Assembly (NCBI RefSeq): GCF_964204645.1
Contig: NC_134029.1
Coordinates: 21,222,450-21,286,449 of the forward strand
Direction of reading: 5' to 3'
DNA length: 64,000 nucleotides
Source of the DNA: Tubulanus polymorphus
Lineage: Eukaryota; Nemertea; Palaeonemertea; Tubulaniformes; Tubulanidae
The notes beneath the pieces were generated by a model. The model searched no databases, was not told the DNA's origin, and was given only the letters and a program-made list of their open reading frames with translations. Below are positions 49,601 through 61,600 of this stretch, piece by piece. Every line of letters begins with the position of its first letter. Position 1 is the stretch's first letter. A program made the translations under genes and the position numbers.

Positions 49601-52600
49601 TTTTTCCTAAACGGAATCGAGTATTTTATAAGAATATACCAACATTGGGAAAAGGTGTCTTGTCGAATCTTGTATAGATTGAATACAATTTCACATTCTA
49701 GACATTCTGCACTTTTGAATATGTTTCGCCCTAGTTCTAGCTGTGTTGTGTCTAGGGGTACCTGAAAATACTGTTCAAATACATGTTTCCAGCTAGAATC
49801 CTGTCTGTATTGGTACCTGGGATAATTTTTATGCGCTTCCGGGACATTGATGAGTCATATCGTATTGAATTTATGTTAGATCGAGATTATTATTGATGTC
49901 TTACAATAATCAATAGTGATTGGTCTGTGAACTTTCAGTATTCAGTAAGTGCTTATACCGGTACTGCTGGACGAGTGTCTCCCAGTAAGACACTATTCAC
50001 GTTTTTTTTTTTGTGGTTGCCAGAAATTCCGATGTGTTGATATCAGATGACTTTTTAATCGGAAGGTGCCTTAGTTACGCTCAGTAAATATACCCTTCTC
50101 AGACGGTGTATTGTGTAATCATGCCTCATAAGGTTTTCATTAGGACTGTTGAACTATTAGGAGAAAATAGCATGTACGCTGAAAGTGTCTATGAAAGGTA
50201 ATTAATATTTCTGTTTTTGTGAATGGTATTAAAAGTATATATATATAGTATTTGATAAGGTTTTCATGAGGTCTGTTGAATTATTAGCAGAAAAGAGCAT
50301 GTTTCCTGAAAGTGTCTATCAAAGGTAATTGATATTTCCGTTATAATTGTAAATATTATTAGTATTTGACATCTACCCGGTACCTATGTAGGATCTGGTT
50401 GCAGGGTTCATAGCAAGTCTCCATGCTTTACACAAAAATTTCAAAAAGTGCTAACGAAGCGCCTACACTTTTGACAGTTGGTATCCCAAAAGTTTTTCTC
50501 AAATTATCTTTTGTCTCAAATGACAAGAAAGGAGTCTTACAAAATTGCTTAAAAGTGCTTACTAGCCTCGGCCTTACTATGCTATATGATCCATGTGGTT
50601 GTGCTCTCGGGCTCAAGCTACTGGCCTTTTGCCTAGACCACAGGCAGTCTTTCGGGTTTCAGGACTTTTTAAGAGTTGGATCTTGAGTCTTTGATATTGG
50701 GTCCTTAGTATTCAATAAAAAATATCCTCTTCATTATGAGGGACAAAATTGCAAGGTCCCACCTAGATGATGGGTTATCTCAGTTAGTTTACCCTGCGAG
50801 GCCCCGCAGTAAATAAGGGGGCACTGAATATTTCTATTTCGATTTTATTTGATAAAACAAATATTTTATCTCTGCTATTTCTAATACTTACCCTTTAAGA
50901 TTGTTTTTTCTGTCTAATGACCGTGTCAAATACCGGCAATTTATGTCAGGTACCTCGATATACATATTTGCTTTGTATTGTTGGATTCGAACGAGAAAAT
51001 CATGTGAATTTCCAACAAAAAAAAGATTTCATATCAATAATGTCATTGCGGAATTCGAAATTATGCTATAATTGATAACGAATATAGCGCAGCAAGGATA
51101 AAACTATAAGATAATGTTTTTATAAACGGTGTGAACCTGCTATAAATCAGACTCATAATTCTCAACTGAATGGGAACATATGAGTGCAGAAAATGTTGTA
51201 AATTTTATATGAGATGAGATTTTATTTACGAGATGAGAACATTCCGAGCAGCAGGTAGTTTAACAGGTAGTTTAACGCCGATCACTTTGTTTGAACAATG
51301 GTCAGGTTTCACTAACTGATAAGACACTTTGTCTTTCATCTGACCAGAGCCACTTCGCCTCTAATCTGAAATCTAACGGTTTTGTAAGAAGTGCAAAACC
51401 CACTCTATACAAAAATTCTAAAAGATTAAAAATAAAAGTTACTACTCAAGAATCGAAAATAAAAAAGACACAACATTTCGATGGTCTCTAGGAGAGTGTC
51501 TGAAACATTGTGTTCTTTTTTTTGTTTCTAATGCTTGAGTTGTAAATTTCTTTTCTAATCTTTTAAAAATGTTTGTATATAGCAGGTATTAAACATCAGA
51601 GCGTACAGGCTATTCTCTACGCGGTAGTGTACGTGGCTATTCTAACTATTATCGGTTTTGTCTTTACAGAGCGAGCAATGAAAGCAGTAAAGCCGCAGAG
51701 CCAGTGCCACCTAGTGGTGGAGGAGGAGGAGGGATACGAAAGATAGAACTACCAAAAACTGGTCCAGATATCGGAAAACCTCCTGTGAAACACTCTGACA
51801 TTCCGAGGTGAGTTAATAAAAGTCCAACAGGTGAAAATTGATTAATATTCATAGTTAATTTTACCCGTCGATGATCGGCATGAGTTGCTCAGTTAACCCG
51901 AGTTTCTATAGCAACTAGCAGCCACATACGCTTATATACGTTCGTCTCAGACAGGGCGGCCACTTACCTGGGAAATCTGGATTTAAACTCAAGCAATCAG
52001 AAAAATCTAGAAAACATCAGGGTAGACTCTTGAGCCCGGTTTCATAGACTGGTATTACCTTTAACCCAATAAAACTCAAACTTTAAACTCAATTCAAAAT
52101 GAATTAAGTTAGGCTCCGGGTTAAAGGTAATACCAGTCTATGAATCCTGCCTTTGGGAATTTGACAAATTTGACATAAAAACCCGGAAACTTGGGGATTT
52201 CGTATAGGCCTATGCTATTGACCATGCGTTTCTTAATCAATTTGTGATTCATGAAAAGTTAATATATTGTAACATTTTCAACCAAGAAATGTTTCCATTC
52301 ACCTGCCGCAGATTGACTCAGGGAATTTTGTGTTAAGACATAGAAACGTCAGGAAAATGAGGGGAAAATGGCCACTGTGTCAGAAGCAGATGAATCTTTT
52401 CTTGTCGATGTTTTCAATTTCTAGGAAATTTTCTTCGGCATAACTTCACCGAAAAGTCGTACGTAATTTAGCATTCCACGTCTGGTGGGGGTAATTGGGT
52501 AATCGTGTAATCGGGTAGGATTCCCAGACAGAAATTTATCTGAATAGTTCATTAAAGATCTTTTGATGAGCGAGAAATTCCGATCATAAAACCACCAGCA

Positions 52601-55600
52601 CCAGCGCAATTTTCTCCTGACATTCGTAAATAAATAACAATTACCCGGTTAGATAGATTGTGCAGACGATATTGTTAAAGATCTTTTCATAATTTGTTTT
52701 GGAATCTACGGAATTCATTCATTCGCTCACTCGCCGGTTTGTGTCGATTCGCTGTCGATTCGCTGTCGAAAGTTTGTAAAAATTCCGATCCCATAGATTC
52801 AGTCTACTGTATCATTTAAACAAATATCTCCAGCGACCGAAAATTCCATTTTACACAAAAGTTGTTTATTATTTTACGTGGATTTATTTCTGAGAATGAG
52901 TTCAGTCGTCTCTAGACCATGTGTTAGCCCCCATATAAAGTGAATAGCGATCTAATTTTGTGATCAGTTCTGTTCATGATGAAGGACCGTCTACATTCAG
53001 TTAGTTGAACTTATCGCTTAATTCATTAATCCTTCATTCATGATTTGTTCCAATATATTTGGGCTGGTTGGCTTGAGTAACGCTGTTAATTACGATTACT
53101 GGAATACCCTTGATTTAAGGTAGGACGATGCTCGAATATTCTGTTAGTTTTTAGAATCCATTTTCTTAAGGAACTGGTGCCCAATAGAGGCACAGTTGTT
53201 CGAGGCCATGTGCGTGATATATGTAATGAATGACGATCCAGCGTTCAGTTCAGTTCATGAAGCAGGATTTCAACTATCGGTTAAATGAACTTGTTGGTTA
53301 AAATTCACTTATGCCTCATTCATAATTTGTTCTGATTTACTTCGGGCTGGTTAGCTTGAGTAAGTCTGTTTGTAAAGGTTACTGAAATTAAGGTAGGAGG
53401 CCGTTGGAATATTCTGAAGATCTGCCGACCTACGCGCCCTTGCGACTGCCAGTGATGCCAGTTCCATTGAGTCGCATGTTCTACTTTCTGCAACGTGATG
53501 CGACCGCCTCTCCCAGTAGCAACCACTGGGCTGCCCTTGCGACTGACCTACACGTTTGCAACCAGTTGCAATCAGTTGCGTCACATCGAAAGTTTACCCA
53601 CGCCCTCCTTCAAACTATTCCAGGGTGACCACTGACCAGAAAAACCTGGAAACTAGGAATTTGAGGAATTTCACAAAAATCCTGGAAAACTCAGGGAATT
53701 TGGATATTGGCCACACGTCTCTTTGTCAATGCACGATTCATAAAAAATGAATAAATTGTAACATTTCAAAGCAGGAAATTTCCAAGATTCATTCTTGGAA
53801 TTTTCTTATATAATATGGAAAACTTTATTGGTAGTGTGGTCAGTCACCCTGTATTCTCACAGGCAGATTGTTCTTTTCGAATATCCATGAATTAGTTCCC
53901 ATTTTCGAAAGTACCTTCGAAATATTTGAAACGAAAATTCAGGATAGGTTTTGACCTCGGTTCACACTAATAAATATCACACACTTTGAAGTTGAATTTT
54001 AATGCATTCCTCGTCATGTTATAAATCGTGAATTATTTCATATCTTACAGTCACACTTTCAGTCGATTGTCGTGTCAATAAATAATAATTACTGCCGCGT
54101 GAATTTAGTTGAAAGCCCCGAACAGCTAGCCGTGACCGAAGTAAAAGTATAGGGAAGGTCAGCCCCCTATACTGACATTCTTCAAGACTTAGGTTGTTCA
54201 TTTATGTGAAAATGCTCGCGGCTTTTCGTTGGTAGATAATTAAGTATGGACTTCGACGAGTAAGTAAGATTATGATTTCACGTATGATAGGGTGAAGACA
54301 CCGACTAAATCATCTCAAGTATTTTTGAACAATTCGGAGCTGAAAATTGACCACAGCGGTTACACATAGCTAGATGTATACAGTTCGCTGTATATATGCT
54401 TCGTCGTCGTTCTACACATGGCTGTGAAACGTAATACGTTTTAGGGATTGATTTTAATAATCGTGTCACAGCTGAATGTGACATCGCCGCCGCCGCCGCC
54501 GCCGTGGTTCGTGTCTTCGTTTATGAATTTGTATATGATTCGAGTGTTTGTTTTGTCGTCGTCCGGCTGTAAAACTGTACAATGTAGATCGAATTAGTTG
54601 AATTAGCATCTGGATCAAGTTCGTGTCGTATTCGGCAGTGGTATCGTGTGCAGGTGCTTGGATTTATATCTTCACTCTGTAGCGGCTGTTGAAGATTTCG
54701 AGTGATACAGCGGTTATCTTACGTGTTTATCTATGCAGGAGTCCGGTTTCCCCTTATCCCCCCCTGGTTCATATCAGAGTTGAATTTTTTTAAATATCTA
54801 CCACGCATGATTGAATAATGTGAGGGGGTGATTTACAGCTAGGGGCAGACAACTGAATTGTTTTTATTTCACTTGATGGCAATGATCAGAGAGCATCGAC
54901 CGAACATTTCACTTGTTTGCCTGTTATGGCATCGATGACAATTTTTTCTGGTTGATTCAATTGCCCTGCCAGCAAATCGCCCGATATTTTTATTTGTCTG
55001 TCAGTGCTGACATATTGTGTTTAGAGATCGTGTGCTATTGGAGGCGTTATTGGTATATCGTGTAATTTATTAAAATGGCTGCCATAAGCTGGTGGCGTAC
55101 GGTGTCGGAAAATGAATTTGATCGCTACCTGTTGACGTTCGTATTTGGGCAAAAAATGCGCTTGTGCGCCCTTAGCTTTAGAGGGTGGCCACTCACCCGC
55201 ATGGAATCAGAAGAAAATCTAGACAAAATTTGGGGAAATACTCGTGGAATTGAATGAATTTTAACATTTTAAACCAAGAAATTCCTTGGATTTATTTGTG
55301 GAATTTTTTGTTATAACAAGGAAAAATCTGGGAAAATTCGGGGAATTTGTAAATTGGACAAAAGTGACGACCCTGAATTCGCTGTTTAGCATCGCTATCA
55401 GTTGTAAAAAGATTCTTGCCCGCCCTTAGCTTTAGTGTTAATGACCTGATGCATAGGTTGATATTTTCTTATGAATTTCACTTGTTTTTCTATTGCAGGT
55501 CGTCGAGGGACCGAATTTCGTGGACCGACCCGATGAAAACTCCTCAGCATCAGCAGCCGTCCGATACAAACAACTCTCATGGATCACAGCAACAGCTCAA

Positions 55601-58600
55601 CAATGATTTCCATCATCACTACCATCAGCCGAGACCGCAGCAGCAGCAGCAGCACCAGCAGCACCGTCGCAGTGATATATACCGTCCAACTTCCGATAAT
55701 TTCCTCGCCAAACGTTTGTCCGCTACTCAACGACACAGCGATTTTTACCGTCCGAGTTTAGACAACTTGGTCGAAACAGTGCACCAGCGCGCCTCGGCTC
55801 GACTGAACGAAACCCGAGGTGGGGGCACCACCGCCAGCGCGAGTACCGATTCGTTAGACAACGTTAACAAAACTACTGCTGAAGACTGTCACATTCCATC
55901 CACGAAATCCGTGCCCGATATTAGTTCATCGTTTCAAAAAAGTAAACATTCGTCCGCAAGCCGAACCGAGGACGGTTCTACGGATAAGGTAGAAACGCGT
56001 TCCCCGATGGAGAGAGGTACTTACCGCGCTTTGAACGTTCATTCCGGATTCGATTTCGCGCCGACGGCTGGCAACGGTAAATTATGGGACCGCGACGATC
56101 CCGTCGAGAAGGAGCGTAAATCGCGACAACGTCAGACGCGAGTTTCGCTCGGTCAGATGGGTTATCGTAAAGTCGAGTTCAATCCGCCCGATTCGAACCG
56201 GCGCGTGAGCAGTTACGAATCGCGCTCGCCCCGCGGCGGCGCCGAACATTTATCGCGATCTAGTCCGAATTTACAACAACGCGAAGACGATACCTGTGAT
56301 AATCCTCCGCCGATACCGCCGCGCGATACCCGTGATACGGTCAACACGCCCGCGACTGTTAGCACCGGTTACGAAAAAGACGATCCGCGCCACGCGCGAT
56401 TCCCTTCGTGGTCGGAGAACCAGCATTTATCGTCATCGGTCGCGGGTTCCGCGTACGCGAAATCGAAACGACGTTCGTTTCAGCCGAACGCGTACGAATT
56501 ACCGCACGAAAGATTATGTAAAAGCGAAGAATACGAACCACGGCGTTCGGTGGAAACGGTGATGAAGAGTTCGCCGCAGCCTCAGTACAAGAGCTCGGTT
56601 CAACGCGCCGTCGTTTCTAAGGTAGAATCTTCGTCCAACGCGCAGCAGCCGCCTAAACTCGGTAAAATGTCCGACGCTTTCGCGACCGCCGCGCTGCGTA
56701 AAGAAGAGACGAAATTGATGGAGACTTTCGAGAAACCGCCGAGCGACTTGTATCCTCGGTTCGACGCTTCGAGCTATCGATATCAACCGAATGAAGCGGA
56801 GGCGAAAATTTCCGATATCAATCGTCTGATTCGAGAGCCGAGTCCGCAGATAAATCCGCCGTCTTTAGAAAGCATGACCGATACCGAGAAGATCGAGGCA
56901 CTGATCGATGAATACGAAGCGCTCAACGAGCGTCCGACGAGTTTAGAGGTCGCGTCGTCGCCCGTTCATAGTCGGCAGTCGTCCCGATCGTCGGGCACCG
57001 CGTCGCCGCTGAAACTAGCGACTAGTTACAGCGTCGTGCGGAGTCCGCTCGAAAAACCGGCGTCGTTCAATTTACCGTGGCCCCCTCCGCCGCCGCTCGA
57101 GCAGCAAGAAGGCGTTCACGGTAATCTGAAAATATTCCGCACGACGCCGAAGGTTTGTTACAACACGAGCACACAGACCGAGAATACATTGGATTCGCCC
57201 GATGGTAAAGATATGGTATTTTACGATTCCGATGTCGGCGTTCACGACGTTCAAACGCAAGTCAATCACGAATTATCGGACGTCGAAGATAACGTCTCCC
57301 GTACGATCGCGGTCGGTACGGACGACGACTCCGTTCTGAATTCGCCGTTCACCGAATCGCCGAGCCGCTCGCGGAGTTCTTACTCGCAATATTCGGAATT
57401 CGGTCAACACAACGCGATCCACGACGTTCGAAATACCGAATTGTTGAACGTCGACTTTCCGCGCGTGAGAGCTTCGCTCGCCGGTCCGGTATCGCACGTC
57501 GGCCAAACCGAGCCGTCGAACGAGTTGCGTAAGTCGGACGGCTATCAACAGTACAGCATGTCGGTCAATCGATTAAACGATACGAACAAGATTCAAGAAA
57601 ACATCCGCGAAAAAAACATCAGCCAATCGAGCAACAGCATTTCGCAACGTAAACAAGATAATACGTTCAACGCCGGGGACGGGACGGCTCTCAGGCAGAT
57701 CCATGACTATAGTATGAGTACGGCGCCGATGTTGCGCAAACTTTCCGAGGAATTCTTCATCCAGCAACAAAACGCCGCGATTCGACAACGACAAAATGAG
57801 AATCTACGCAAATCATGTCAGCAGAACGTCGTTGCCGAAGAACCGGACGGTAATCTGATCGGCTGCGTTAAGAGGAATTCGACGGAGGATATCGAAAATT
57901 TACGAAATAATAACACGGCCGCTGTTGAGGTCGCGGCGGAGCCTACGCACTTACAGCATCATCGACAACACCAACAAAAACTCTCCGAGCAATTACGATT
58001 CGAAGAAATCGAACTTCCGTGGGAAAAATCGAAGAAGCTGAAAAAGGAGAAGAAATACGGAAAAGACGGTGAGAAAAAGAAGAAGACGAATCCGTTCGAC
58101 TTATTTAAGTCGTTCAACAAAAAACTGCGCGCGAATTCGGACTCGGATAAAAAACGGAATTCGTCTCAGTCGAGCGATTCGGATTTTACGTACGGAGCGA
58201 TGAGAAGAACGGACAGCGAGAAGGCGCTTTATCGTAAACACGATGAGGCGCCACCTCCCGGGAAATTGAAGCGAGCGTCGTCGGAAACGTTTCGACCGAT
58301 GAAAGAACGATTGAAATCCGCGAATCGCGACGAAGAAGAGATTCCCGTGTTCAATAGGGAGTCGATTTCGAGTCCGGTTTCGACGAAAACGACGACGCCG
58401 CCGACGAGAGAGACGGAGATGACGCGGGATGAAAGTTTCCGCGCCGAAAAACGTCATTATTCCGACCCGACGAAGGAGAATAAACGCGCGACGTCTTCGC
58501 GCAACGAACCCGACCGACGCCAGTGGTCGGATCCGGCGACGTCCGGTTACGAATCGAACGAAACGCTCGACAGCATCCAGCCGAGTATGAGCAGCTCGCG

Positions 58601-61600
58601 TAGCATCAGTCGACAGAGTTTAGAACCGTCGATCGTCGTCGGACTGTCGAAATATCACCGTCGCTCGCACATGGATTCGAGCAGCAGCATGCGATCGGAG
58701 GACAGCGTCGGTTCGAGCGAACGGTCGGCGTCGCGCGAGCATTTACACGCGATGAAAAACGCCACCGGCGCCGAAATCGCAACGACGTCGAAATCGCGTA
58801 AATCGTGGGACGGAATCCTCGACTCGGAACACGCGCGGATAGCGCTCGACCCGGCGATATCGGAGGAGAGCGGCGAGTACGTCGGGCCCGAGCGCCCGCG
58901 GTCATTGAGCACCGGTCAGAAACCGCTTAAAAACCAGTATATGCCGCGATTGAAATCGCCCAGCGGTCAAAGACTTATCTCGCCGAAGAGCGAACTCGAA
59001 GCCCTGTCTCCGTCTCCGAAAGAATTCCATCCGCGTCAGTCGCCGATTAATGTGCAATATATACTGAAAGATACTTTATCTCCGATGGACGTGCATACTG
59101 TCGTCAAACCGAGGCCGGAACCCCCGCCGGTGACGATGACACCGACATCAGCCCCGAAGCCCGCTGAATCGGTCGTCAATAATGAGAATCTCATTCAACC
59201 AGTACAAAAACAACCGATTCAAACTTGGGAAACGCGGGTAAGTTCTACGGTAAGACTTTACCCGGGCATGACCACTTTTTATTAACTCAGACAAAAATTA
59301 AATCAGTTTTGTGACTTTATAACGTATTTTTCTATCCTCAACTCGGAACAGTTTTGCTAGTCTATGTTCAACCAAGCTGCATGACTATTTGGTCAGTGTT
59401 CCCTGCTGAGGGATGATGAGCTGTTCGGTCTACGTTGACTTTTGATATTCTATTGTAAAAACTTTTGTTGTTAAATTGTAACTTAACAGGGCTTGATTAT
59501 CCAGGGTTGAGCATAAGCTGGGTTATATCTGCCCTGCTTTTGTGTCAGTCCCGGATTTCAGTCAGATTTCAGCCACGGTTTAATCTATCATCAAACATAC
59601 TTTATACTATGTAACATAACTGTTGCTAGCCATTAATGCATTGGTATAATCAATTTCATCTGATAACAACTGGTGCTGTCTGTATTATACAGCCTAGCGT
59701 TTGTACTATTGTAATTAGAGATACATAATCGTTTAATTTCGTACCGCAAAAACCTTTTAGCACCAAATCTCGTGAAAATAATTGTTGAACAGATGACGCC
59801 TTGAAAGAGCTCGATGATTCTAGAATGAGTGCGGGCGTTTCTGCTCGTTCACACGCAAATCATAAATTCATGTACGTCTGAGTGCTTAATCTTGTTCTGG
59901 TTTGTTTTTTTCAGGACAATCTCAGTTTGAGCGACGAATCTAATAATGCCGACCAGATGATTAAAACTCCTCCTAGCAGTCCGTACGCCGACGTTACAAA
60001 GCTTTCTTCACAGAATTCTACAGCCGACAACAATAGCAGGTATTTATCTACACTTAAAGGTGATCATCGATCAATTTCAGATTTATTCTTCATTTACGGC
60101 GTAAATTAGTTTCATGATTTATTGATTGATTTATTAGTCATTCACTTTTTATCTGTTTGCGTTGATATGGCCATTTTCACGTGCGGTACTTGCAAGCCGA
60201 GATAGCTGATTGGTTTGCGCTAAAGCCGGCGAGGTCGCCACTGTCTGGTCTACTTCATCGTTTTAAAAGTTGATTAATTGCTGATTATTCTAGTTAAGAA
60301 ATGAAGAACTCGTTCTCGATTATTGACTGTAGTTCATTCACCTTTTTGCCTTTCTGTGATAGATAAACTGTTATTGGCGAAAACTTAGAATAGCATTTCT
60401 TAAGTTATCTGGTCACAATTCATGTTATCTCTCTTAGCCAGTGTTTGCTTGTGACCTGTTATTATTCCTTTAGAGAAAAAGAATTATCAGCTCAGAAGCA
60501 CTGGTTTCCCATAAAAGATTACGTAATAATGAGTATTTCCTTCGAGTACTGTACCCGTTCCTATGGTTTTTGCCAATATTTTCTAAATTTGGATTGATCG
60601 CCAATGCCGGTGTTTCTATACGACCCCGGCCCTGCGGTATTGTGGCTCAGAAGCACTGGTTTCCCATAAAAGATTACGTAATAATGAGTATTTCCTTCGA
60701 GTACTGTACCCGTTCCTATGGTTTTTGCCAATATTTTCTAAATTTGGATTGATCGCCAAAGCCGTTGTTTCTATACGACCCGGCCCTGCGGTATTGTGGC
60801 TCAGAAGCACTGGTTTCCTATAATAGATTACGTAATAATGAGTTTTTAGTTACGCAATATATGTAGCTTAGACCAGATCCGAATAGTTTGCTAATTGTGC
60901 GAAAAAATTTCCACAAACAAGTCCTAAACCAATGGTCTTGTTTCATGCGGTTTGTCGAGTTACTTTGTTGACATAATCTGCATAGTTGTGTTATTACAAT
61001 CACCAGACTGCGATGTGAATGTATAAATAGTAACTTATCTAATATACACGATGACCGAATGACTTTCAACGTCGCTGTAACATTTAGGATTGATACAAAT
61101 GTATCGCAGTCAAGTGTTCATAAACCTCAGGTAGGGACGAGAAAACAAACTTGAAGTTTATTGACGCCTTCAAAAATAACGCATATTGCTTGATATTGTC
61201 GATGATAAATAATATGATATAAATTATATCATGGTAATATTACGAATGAAGTTATTTTGGAATTGAATTGACCAGCAACCAGTCTAGCCCTGATATATTG
61301 ATGATCTAGTGCACTTCCTCTAAAAAAATAGATATTGAAATCATCAAGAATTTCGAAAAGGTTATGAAATGTATTTAATTACAAAACAAACACTAAAATT
61401 CACAATTGTTATCTTGAAATGTCAATATTGATGATGCACACGCCTACTAGGTACTACTGTGTGTAAACATTATTGTAACAGTTTTACGGCATCAAAAAAT
61501 CTTTTTTAAGAAATGGCCACGAAATATGCAATCTTTATTGAATTTAGAATTGGTGTTTTCCCATTTAAAAAAAATCATATTTTTTCAAATCGTAAATAGC

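Larger units (their letters stand above)
40219..51669 (+). other. Shroom intron 2 (11.4 kb), with an internal alternative start
   Basis: Holds the candidate alternative first exon at 41889-41935 and CpG-rich DNA upstream of it (about 41050-41560), a 0.9-kb foldback complex with a piggyBac-type MITE (47853-48753) and a short tandem duplication (50130-50340). Small frames at 45643-45909 and 46913-47125 were examined and not accepted as genes. Confidence 0.7.
51808..55498 (+). other. Shroom intron 3 (3.7 kb)
   Basis: Contains three diverged members of a repeat with GGGTGACCACT/GGGTGGCCACT ends (51953-52382, 53622-53850, 55182-55375), a MITE (52034-52150), a diverged tandem duplication of about 300 bp (52900-53420), a short GCC-repeat (54484-54505) and a candidate mini first exon (54246-54259). 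Confidence 0.65.

Noticed and set aside
56359-58912. Several antisense open frames over the big Shroom exon
   Set aside because: Arg/Ser-rich shadows of a CpG-rich coding exon; none has independent support.
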